Shown in pieces: positions 7,816-12,453 of a stretch of DNA of 12,453 nt. This stretch comes from Trueperaceae bacterium (lineage in GTDB: Bacteria > Deinococcota > Deinococci > Deinococcales > Trueperaceae). The notes under the pieces were generated by a model. The model did not search any database and was not told the origin of the DNA. It worked only from the letters and a program-made list of their open reading frames with translations. Positions within the stretch are counted from its first letter, which is position 1; every line of letters starts with the position of its first letter. Position numbers and translations under genes: made by a program. The stretch covers positions 1 through 12,453 of the forward strand of contig SLSQ01000292.1 of assembly GCA_007130355.1 (NCBI GenBank), written 5' to 3'.

Positions 7816-8729
7816 CGCCGGCGCCCGGCGGGTCCGCGGCCGCACCGGTCCTCCACCTGAGCGTCGACGACGTGCTCGACGCGCTCCTGCGGGCGGCGGC
7901 GGACGGGGGCCGGGATCCGTTCCGGGCGCCGGAGCTGGCGTTCCTGCGGGCGCTGCACGCCCGTACCGGCGCGACCTGCGACCTGTACCTGTTCGCCGAA
8001 TCGGGGGCCGGGCGGATCGAGGAGGTTCCCGACCGGTTCGCGCCCGCCCTGGCGCGCGAGGCGTCGTGGCTGCGGTTCGGGTTCCACGGCCGGAACGCCG
8101 CTGCGAGCTACGGCGCGGGCGGCGTCTCGGCCGAGGAGGCGCGCCGGGATCACGACCGCGTCCGGGCGCAGGCGCGCCGTTTCGCCGGTCCGGAGGGGTG
8201 GACGCGCACCGTCCGCACCCACCGGTTCCAGGGACGCGCCGACGTCGTGCGCGCCTGGCGCGACGCGCCCCACGGCCCGAGCCGACTGCTGACGCCCGAC
8301 GACGACCGCGACGAGGCGTACGCCCTGCCGCCCGCGGCCCGCACCGCGCTGCGCGCGACGGGCGCGTGGGCCGATCCGCACGACGGGATGCGGTACGCGG
8401 CCAGCCTGCCGCGCCTGGAGTCCGATCCGGATCCGGTCCGGACCGCCGCCGCCGCGCTCGTCCGCCGGCGCGCGGCGGGCGGACCGGCGCGGATCTGCGC
8501 CTTCACGCACGAACCGTTCCTGAGGAGCGCCGAGGTCCGGGCGCGGCTCGAGGCGTTGGCCCGCTGGGCGGCGGCGACCGGCGTCCGGTTCGGTGCGGAG
8601 GAGGACGTGGCGGGCCCGGCGCCGGTCGCGCCGCGCGACGACGCACCGCTCGACGACGCGGCGCGTGCGTCGAGCGTTCAGGCGCCGGACCCGCCCGATC
8701 CGCCCGAGCCGGACGACTCGGCCTCGTAG
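7788..8729 (+). CDS. NodB-like (polysaccharide-deacetylase-like) protein
   Basis: A roughly 313-residue protein whose N-terminus VLHLSVDDVLDALL (21-34, Asp27-Asp28) matches the first strand and Asp pair of NodB-type barrel hydrolases. It continues with a TGATCDLYLF strand (60-69) and WLRFGFHGRN (94-103, His100). Further His candidates are His145 (RTHRFQG) and His241 (FTHE). The canonical HxxxH pair of peptidoglycan/chitin deacetylases is not seen, so the chemistry may differ. The start is uncertain. GTG 7788 has a weak GGGCAGG upstream and overlaps the PHP gene by 28 bases; CTG 7812 would give a CTGA overlap with its stop; GTG 7872 would cut the Asp pair and is unlikely. The tail (about 278-313) is Pro/Asp-rich and lies antisense to the RraA-like gene for 52 bases. 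Coupling suggests it works with the PHP protein. Confidence 0.68.
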   Translation: MGEPDLPGLTPAPGGSAAAPVLHLSVDDVLDALLRAAADGGRDPFRAPELAFLRALHARTGATCDLYLFAESGAGRIEEVPDRFAPALAREASWLRFGFHGRNAAASYGAGGVSAEEARRDHDRVRAQARRFAGPEGWTRTVRTHRFQGRADVVRAWRDAPHGPSRLLTPDDDRDEAYALPPAARTALRATGAWADPHDGMRYAASLPRLESDPDPVRTAAAALVRRRAAGGPARICAFTHEPFLRSAEVRARLEALARWAAATGVRFGAEEDVAGPAPVAPRDDAPLDDAARASSVQAPDPPDPPEPDDSAS

Positions 8730-9430
8730 GCGGCTCGGGTGGCGGCGTCCATCGGGTAGCTGCCCTCGACCGGTGCGCCGGCGAGGATGCGCCGCTCGAT
8801 CCACGCCTCCTCGCGCTCCTTGGCGGCCGCGATCTCGGCGACCTCGTCGACGAGGTGGCGCGGGATCACGATCACCCCTTCGTCGTCGCCGACGATCGCG
8901 TCGCCGGGCCGGACCATCACCCCGCCGCAGGTGATCGTGCGGTCGAGGTCCTCGGGGTGGTGGGCGACCAGGTTCGTGTTCGCGTTCATGCCGTTCGCGT
9001 AGCTGGGCATCTCGAGCGCAGCGATGAACGGCCCGTCGCGGAACGGCCCGTCGGAGACCACGCCGGCCGCGCCGCGCACCTGCATGCGGGCGATCAGCAT
9101 GCCGCCCATCGTCCCGCAGGAGCGGTCCTCGCGCGCCTCGATGGCCAGCACCTGCCCCGGCTCGATCTCGTCGGCGATGCGGCGTTGCGGGTTCTCCTCC
9201 GTCTTCCACCGTTCCAGGGTGTCCAGGTCGGCGCGCGCGGCGACGTACCGCAGCGTCCGGGCGACGCCGACCATCGGCGGCCCGCCCGGACGCAGCCGGT
9301 GCGTGCTCCGCAGCACGCGGTTGCGGAAGCCGCGCGTCCACAGCACCGTCGCCAGCGTCGCGGTCGACGCGCCGCGCAACCGGTCGCGCGTGTCGCCGGA
9401 GAGCGGGTCGAGGACCGGTGCGTCGCTCAC
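8678..9430 (-). CDS. RraA-like / HMG-aldolase-like protein
   Basis: A 250-residue member of the RraA-like family, which includes 4-hydroxy-4-methyl-2-oxoglutarate aldolases and related enzymes that split keto acids to pyruvate or decarboxylate oxaloacetate. Core motifs are MGGMLIARMQVRGAAGVVSDG (108-128) and FRDG, with Arg131 and Asp132 as the expected substrate and metal residues. GDAIVGDDEGVIVIP (177-191) is the typical closing block. The usual acidic residue after the first Gly of the MGD-L loop is Gly here (GGML). The GTG start overlaps the upstream stop as GTGA, with no visible ribosome site, so coupling is likely. The C-terminal SSGSGGSGGSGA is low-complexity and arises where the gene runs antisense into the NodB-like gene. 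As last gene of the regulator-led operon it could be the pathway aldolase, in the way GarL acts for glucarate; this is inferred. Confidence 0.85.
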   Translation of the reverse strand: MSDAPVLDPLSGDTRDRLRGASTATLATVLWTRGFRNRVLRSTHRLRPGGPPMVGVARTLRYVAARADLDTLERWKTEENPQRRIADEIEPGQVLAIEAREDRSCGTMGGMLIARMQVRGAAGVVSDGPFRDGPFIAALEMPSYANGMNANTNLVAHHPEDLDRTITCGGVMVRPGDAIVGDDEGVIVIPRHLVDEVAEIAAAKEREEAWIERRILAGAPVEGSYPMDAATRAAYEAESSGSGGSGGSGA

Positions 9431-9933
9431 GCCGGCGATTCGGCGGCCACGTTGCGGGCGCGTTCGGTGAGGAGGTCGGCGTCGAGCTCGGGCGGGTCGA
9501 GCGGGTAGGCGAGGCCGGCGTAGTCGAAGCCCTCGAGCTCGTTGGCGGGTCGGCCCGGATCGCGCGGCGAGGCGTAGTGGGCCCAGATCCCGTCGATCTT
9601 GCCGTCGGCGCCGAAGGTGTACCACTCGGAGCCGCGGATCCGTTCGGCGACCTCCGGCTTGAAGTGGGTCCACTCGACGCAGATCTCCTGGCCGTCGCAC
9701 ACTAGGCGGTCGATCGTCCAGCACGATCCCTTCGCCCGGACGAAGCCGATCCAGAGGTCGGCGATCGCGTCGCGTCCTCGGTACGGCCCGCCCGCTTCGG
9801 GCGGGAACCAGTGGACGCAGTCGTCGCTCAGCACCGTCGCGAACCGCTCGCGGCTGGCGGCGTTGCAGGCGTCGAAATAGGCGCGTACGGCGGCGATCAT
9901 GCGGTCGCGGCGGTCGGGGTCGGGAACGGTCAT
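9427..9933 (-). CDS. SnoaL/NTF2-like protein
   Basis: A 168-residue NTF2-fold protein. The N-terminal helix VRAYFDACNAASRERFATVLSDDCVHWFPP, then GGPYRGRDAIADLW, CDGQEICVEWTHFK and GSEWYTFGADGKIDGIWAHYA follow the helix and curved-sheet order of SnoaL-like and ketosteroid-isomerase-like families. Candidate pocket residues are Asp35-Asp36, His39 and the aromatic Trp/Tyr set in the sheet. The ending AGLAYPLDPPELDADLL adds a C-terminal segment beyond the usual 120-130 residues. A good GAGGAGG (complement of 9938-9944) precedes the ATG, which overlaps the regulator stop as ATGA; the gene's own stop overlaps the RraA-like start as GTGA. NTF2-fold proteins may be isomerases, dehydratases, cyclases or non-catalytic. 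Here, between a regulator and an aldolase-like enzyme, an isomerase or lactone-processing role is a reasonable guess. Confidence 0.83.
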   Translation of the reverse strand: MTVPDPDRRDRMIAAVRAYFDACNAASRERFATVLSDDCVHWFPPEAGGPYRGRDAIADLWIGFVRAKGSCWTIDRLVCDGQEICVEWTHFKPEVAERIRGSEWYTFGADGKIDGIWAHYASPRDPGRPANELEGFDYAGLAYPLDPPELDADLLTERARNVAAESPA

Positions 9934-10772
9934 GGGGCCTCCTCGGCGTCGTCGGGGTCGGGTTCCGGGTCGGGATCGGGGTCGGGATCGGGCGGGAGCA
10001 TCGCGCGCACCTCGAGCAGGTGGGCGCGCATCGCGGCGGCGGCCGCGTCGGCGTCGCCGGCTTCGATGGCACGGAGCACGGCGCGATGGCCGTCGTTGGC
10101 GGTGGCGACCGAGCCGGGCACCCGCGCTCCGTCGCGGCGGACCTCGAGCAGGCGGTCGATCAGGGGCGCGAGCAGCAGGTCGAAGAGCGGATTGCCGCTG
10201 GCGCGGGCGAGCTCCTGGTGGAAGGCGAGGTCGGACCAGGCGAACGCTTCGAGGGTTTCGGGGTCGCTCGGGTCGATCGCCTCCGCCACGGCGTCGATGC
10301 GCTCGATCGCCGGGTGCAGGCGGGCGACGGCGTCGGGGTCGGCGCGACCGGCCGCGGCGGCGGCGATCGCCGGTTCGAGCGCGAGCCGCAGGCCGAACAG
10401 GTCGTCGGTCCGCAGGTCCCGGCGGGACAGGTAGAGACGCAGCGGTTCGGTGACGGACGTGTCCCGGACCGGTGCGACGAAGGTTCCGACGCCGGGGCGC
10501 ACCTCGAGCAGGCCGCGCGCGGTCAGGCGACCCACCGCTTCGCGGACGACGATGCGGCTCACGCCGAGCCGCTGCGCCAGGTCGCGTTCGCTGGGGAGGC
10601 GCGTCGGACCGGCGTCGCCACGGGCCACGATCCAGCGCTGCAGGCAGGCGACCGTCTCGGCGGTGAGCGAGGAGCGGGGGACCGGCCGCAGATCGGCGTC
10701 GTGCGGCGGGTTCGGAGCCGTCGGCACGGACTCCGGCCGCGGTTCCGGGTCGGTGTCGAGCGCGTGCGCCAT
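9930..10772 (-). CDS. GntR-family transcriptional regulator, FadR/FCD subgroup
   Basis: A 280-residue regulator. The winged helix-turn-helix spans about 36-100 (LPSERDLAQRLGVSRIVVRE, then LTARGLLEVRPGVGTFV). The C-terminal FCD ligand domain spans about 122-258 with the metal set Asp181, His185 (DLAFHQEL), His229 (GHRAVLRAI) and His251 (MRAHLLEV). FCD regulators commonly sense sugar acids or other carboxylates (UxuR, ExuR, DgoR, LldR types), which fits the locus. An extra tail PDPDPDPDPEPDPDD follows the domain. ATG at 10772 is chosen because AAAGGGG (complement of 10776-10782) lies just upstream and because longer readings would run through the promoter and operator; the spacing is only three bases. 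It is the first gene of the minus-strand operon and diverges from the uronate-dehydrogenase-like gene. It probably represses its own operon and perhaps the divergent one. Confidence 0.93.
   Translation of the reverse strand: MAHALDTDPEPRPESVPTAPNPPHDADLRPVPRSSLTAETVACLQRWIVARGDAGPTRLPSERDLAQRLGVSRIVVREAVGRLTARGLLEVRPGVGTFVAPVRDTSVTEPLRLYLSRRDLRTDDLFGLRLALEPAIAAAAAGRADPDAVARLHPAIERIDAVAEAIDPSDPETLEAFAWSDLAFHQELARASGNPLFDLLLAPLIDRLLEVRRDGARVPGSVATANDGHRAVLRAIEAGDADAAAAAMRAHLLEVRAMLPPDPDPDPDPEPDPDDAEEAP
9954..9996 (+). repeat. G-run repeat encoding the Asp-Pro tail of the regulator
   Basis: The + strand has eight runs of three or four G within 43 bases (9954-9957, 9960-9962, 9967-9969, 9972-9974, 9978-9981, 9984-9986, 9990-9992, 9994-9996), separated by one to four bases. 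On the coding minus strand this gives alternating Pro and Asp/Glu codons (CCCGAY-type six-base units). The + strand, the template for the regulator, meets the usual spacing rule for an intramolecular G-quadruplex. The six-base unit could also slip during replication without shifting frame. Confidence 0.7.
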
Positions 10773-10799
10773 GATCCCCTTTCGTCCGCTCCGGTCGGG

Positions 10800-10810
10800 T
10801 GGTATGACCA
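10800..10810. promoter_or_regulatory. Predicted FadR/GntR-type operator TGGT-ATG-ACCA
   Basis: TGGTATGACCA is a perfect 4-base inverted repeat around three bases and fits the TNGTNNNACNA pattern known for FadR-subgroup GntR regulators. It lies 28 bases before the regulator ATG and about 4 to 14 bases after the transcription start expected from the promoter at 10821-10849. Binding there would block early elongation, so the simplest reading is autorepression of the minus-strand operon. It is 90 bases upstream of the divergent GTG at 10900, so it could also affect that gene. Confidence 0.7.
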
Positions 10811-10820
10811 GGATCGTCCG

Positions 10821-10849
10821 AGCGTACGGGGCCGTCGGGTCCGTGTCAA
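10821..10849 (-). promoter_or_regulatory. Sigma70-like promoter of the regulator operon
   Basis: On the minus strand TTGACA (complement of 10844-10849) is a perfect -35 box, followed by a 17-base spacer and TACGCT (complement of 10821-10826), which keeps the T, A and final T of the -10 consensus. A start near 10814 would leave a leader of about 42 bases that contains the operator at 10800-10810. This is the clearest promoter in the window. No comparable plus-strand promoter was found for the divergent gene. Confidence 0.68.
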
Positions 10850-10881
10850 CCTGGGTTCCGCCGCGCCCATCGCCCACGTCC

Positions 10882-10889
10882 GGAAGGGG
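10882..10889 (+). promoter_or_regulatory. Ribosome-binding site deciding the GTG start at 10900
   Basis: GGAAGGGG sits ten bases before GTG 10900 and is the only purine-rich site in the 127-base divergent gap on this strand. It favours GTG 10900 over longer in-frame readings reaching back to 10450, which would overlap the regulator gene and its promoter. Confidence 0.55.
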
Positions 10890-10899
10890 ATCGACCGTC

Positions 10900-11775
10900 G
10901 TGACGCCGCCCGAACCGAACGCACTCCGCCGCGACCGCGCCGGCGATCGTCGCCGCGTCCTGCTCGTGACCGGCGCCGCCGGCAAGGTCGGACGCGCGCT
11001 CCGGCCGTACCTGCGCGAGCGCTACGACCTGGTGCTCCACGACCGGGTCGCGATCGACGATCCGCACGATGGGGAGCGGATCGCGACCGGCGACCTGGCC
11101 GACGCCGCCCACGTACGCGCCGTGGTGCGCGGGGTCGACGCGGTGCTCCACCTCGCGGTCGTCCACGGCGTCGAGCTACGCTTCGACCCGTCGATCGACG
11201 CCAACTTCCGCGCCACGATGCACCTGCTCGACGCCGTGCGCACCGAGGGGGTGCCGCGCTTCGTGTACGCCAGCAGCCACCACGTGCACGGGCTGCACCC
11301 GCGCGACGGATTCGCCGGCGACGACGCCTCCTACGCGCCCGACGCGGTGTACGGGCTCGGCAAGGCGTACGGCGAGTTGGCCGCCACCGCCTACGCGCGC
11401 CGCTACGGAATCCGGACCCTGATCGTCCGCATCGGCAACGCCGACCCCACCGTGGGCGACGACCGGGCGCTGCGCCTGTGGACCAGCGCCCGCGATCTGG
11501 CGCAGCTGGTCGCGATCGGGGTCGAGAACCCGGACGTCGCCTGCGACGTGGTCTACGGTGTTTCGGCCTGCCCCGATCCGCTCTACCGCAACCGCCGCGC
11601 GCACCTGCTCGGCTACCGGCCGACCGACCGTGCCGAGGACCACCTGGATCCGGAGTTCGTGGCGTACGAGGCGATGCCGCAGCGGCTCGGCCGCGAGTAC
11701 GTGGGCGGCCGCTACGCGGCGATCGACCTGCCGTTCCCGATCGGAGCCCCGCCCGAGCACGAGGAGGAAGCGTGA
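10900..11775 (+). CDS. NAD-dependent epimerase/dehydratase family protein, probable uronate dehydrogenase
   Basis: A 291-residue extended SDR. The Rossmann loop is TGAAGKVG (24-31), preceded by the strand RRVLLV. GDLADAA (64-70) marks the second strand, AVLHLAVVHG (81-90) the cofactor contact, and Ser125-Ser126 with Tyr151-x3-Lys155 (YGLGKAYGE) the catalytic group. YASSHHVHG, RYGIRTLIVRIGN, LWTSARDLAQLV and DVVYGVSACPDPLYRNRRAHLLGY resemble uronate dehydrogenases (Udh), which oxidise D-glucuronate or D-galacturonate to the aldaric acid lactone. The related NAD-dependent glucose-6-phosphate dehydrogenase of archaea is an alternative. The GTG start follows GGAAGGGG. The stop overlaps the next gene as GTGA. 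It is divergent from the FCD regulator and coupled to an enolase-superfamily gene, which supports an acid-sugar pathway. Confidence 0.87.
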   Translation: MTPPEPNALRRDRAGDRRRVLLVTGAAGKVGRALRPYLRERYDLVLHDRVAIDDPHDGERIATGDLADAAHVRAVVRGVDAVLHLAVVHGVELRFDPSIDANFRATMHLLDAVRTEGVPRFVYASSHHVHGLHPRDGFAGDDASYAPDAVYGLGKAYGELAATAYARRYGIRTLIVRIGNADPTVGDDRALRLWTSARDLAQLVAIGVENPDVACDVVYGVSACPDPLYRNRRAHLLGYRPTDRAEDHLDPEFVAYEAMPQRLGREYVGGRYAAIDLPFPIGAPPEHEEEA

Positions 11776-12453
11776 GGATCTCGAAGGTCGACACCATGAT
11801 CATCGACGTCCCGTTCGAGGACGGCGGGAAGGGGCAGGGGATCGGCCCCACCACCTGGAACCGGCTCGAGGTGTGCCTGGTCCGGATCGAGGACGACCGC
11901 GGCACGGTCGGCTGGGGCGAAGGGTTCGGCTACTTCACCGTCGACGCCACCAAGGCGATGATCGACCGCACGATCGCGCCGGTGCTGGTCGGGACCGAGG
12001 TGGACGACCCGTACGCCTGGAACCTGGCCACCCAGCGCCGGCTGCACCTGTTCGGCCGGCACGGGATCACGGTCCACGCCATCTCCGGCGTCGACATGGC
12101 GCTGTGGGACCTGAAGGCGAAGCGCGAAGGAGTGCCGCTGCATCGTCTGCTGGGGGGCGCGGGGTCGCCGGAACCGGTGCCGTTCTACGCCAGTCTGGTG
12201 CGCTACGCCGACGACGCGGTCGCCCCGCGCGTCTGCGAACGCGCCCTGGCCGACGGCTTCCGCGAACTCAAGCTGCACGAGATCACGATCCCCCACGTGG
12301 CCGCCTGCCGCGACGCGGTCGGACCGGAGGTGCCGATCTCGGTCGACGTGAACTGCGCCTGGAGCGAAGCGGAGGCGCGCGCGGCGATCCCCGCCCTGAT
12401 CGAGCTGAACGCCTCCTGGCTCGAGGAGCCGACCTTCCCGCCCGAACGGTTCG
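11772..12453 (+). CDS. Second enolase-superfamily (mandelate racemase-like) enzyme, 3' end outside window
   Basis: The first 227 residues of an enolase-superfamily enzyme; the gene runs off the right edge. The capping domain (about 1-125) includes GWGEGFGY and the typical VDMALWDLKAKREGVPLHRLLGG. In the barrel, KLHE (Lys167, His169) stands where KxK is common, followed by the metal ligand Asp192 (SVDVNCAW) and WLEEP (Glu218, Glu219). The third metal ligand and the His/Asp dyad would lie beyond the window. The GTG start follows GAGGAGG (11761-11767) at a short four-base spacing and overlaps the preceding stop as GTGA. It differs clearly from the dehydratase at 1437-2549 (KIK motif, different capping sequence), so it likely has a different substrate or stereochemistry. 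Coupled to a probable uronate dehydrogenase, an aldarate dehydratase or a lactone cycloisomerase is plausible. Confidence 0.9.
   Translation, partial: MRISKVDTMIIDVPFEDGGKGQGIGPTTWNRLEVCLVRIEDDRGTVGWGEGFGYFTVDATKAMIDRTIAPVLVGTEVDDPYAWNLATQRRLHLFGRHGITVHAISGVDMALWDLKAKREGVPLHRLLGGAGSPEPVPFYASLVRYADDAVAPRVCERALADGFRELKLHEITIPHVAACRDAVGPEVPISVDVNCAWSEAEARAAIPALIELNASWLEEPTFPPERF

Noticed and set aside
10848..10857. Second short palindrome AACCTGGGTT in the divergent gap
   Set aside because: It does not match the FadR-type pattern and is short enough to occur by chance, though it overlaps the -35 box by two bases.
10450..10899. N-terminal extension of the uronate-dehydrogenase-like gene
   Set aside because: It would overlap the regulator gene in antisense as well as its promoter and operator. 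The Rossmann strand begins just after GTG 10900.
10773..10985. Longer regulator starting at 10985
   Set aside because: It would translate the promoter and operator. The ATG at 10772 has an adjacent purine-rich site and gives a normal FCD-regulator length.
1..12453. Mobile element or recent gene transfer
   Set aside because: No transposase, integrase, tRNA or terminal inverted repeats are visible, and base and codon use look uniform across all genes.

Overview
The window is a GC-rich, gene-dense bacterial segment (GC well above 65% by eye, codon third positions almost all G or C). It holds twelve protein genes, two of them cut by the window edges. I see no rRNA, tRNA, transposase, phage gene or CRISPR array, and no gene-free stretch longer than about 135 bases. 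Genes start with ATG or GTG behind AGGAGG-type ribosome sites, neighbours overlap by 4 bases (ATGA/GTGA), and one sigma70-like promoter is readable. The phylum cannot be fixed from the sequence. A GC-rich Chloroflexota, Planctomycetota or similar environmental lineage rich in sulfatases and enolase-superfamily enzymes would fit, but that is a guess.

Region 1 (1-5312, + strand) has a 3' part of a sulfatase, a small cupin, a strong hairpin, an enolase-superfamily sugar-acid dehydratase, a 12-segment MATE/MOP-like transporter and a complete type I sulfatase. Region 2 (5434-8729, + strand) has an SDR closely resembling the SDR-type D-mannonate oxidoreductase, a PHP-type metallohydrolase, and a NodB-like (polysaccharide-deacetylase-like) protein. 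Region 3 (8678-10772, - strand) is an operon read from a GntR/FadR-type regulator through a SnoaL/NTF2-like protein to an RraA-like aldolase. Its last gene overlaps the tail of region 2 in antisense. Region 4 (10900-12453, + strand) diverges from the regulator and holds a uronate-dehydrogenase-like SDR and a second enolase-superfamily gene that runs off the edge.

Together the genes look like a catabolic locus for a sulfated, uronic-acid-containing or sugar-acid-containing glycan. Sulfatases would remove sulfate. A uronate dehydrogenase, acid-sugar dehydratases and an RraA-type aldolase would form an oxidative route to pyruvate-level products. A mannonate oxidoreductase would serve the isomerase route. 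A FadR-type regulator with a perfect TGGT-N3-ACCA site just downstream of its own predicted transcription start probably senses a sugar acid. No polysaccharide lyase, glycoside hydrolase, TonB receptor or ABC importer lies in the window, so the substrate remains inferred.
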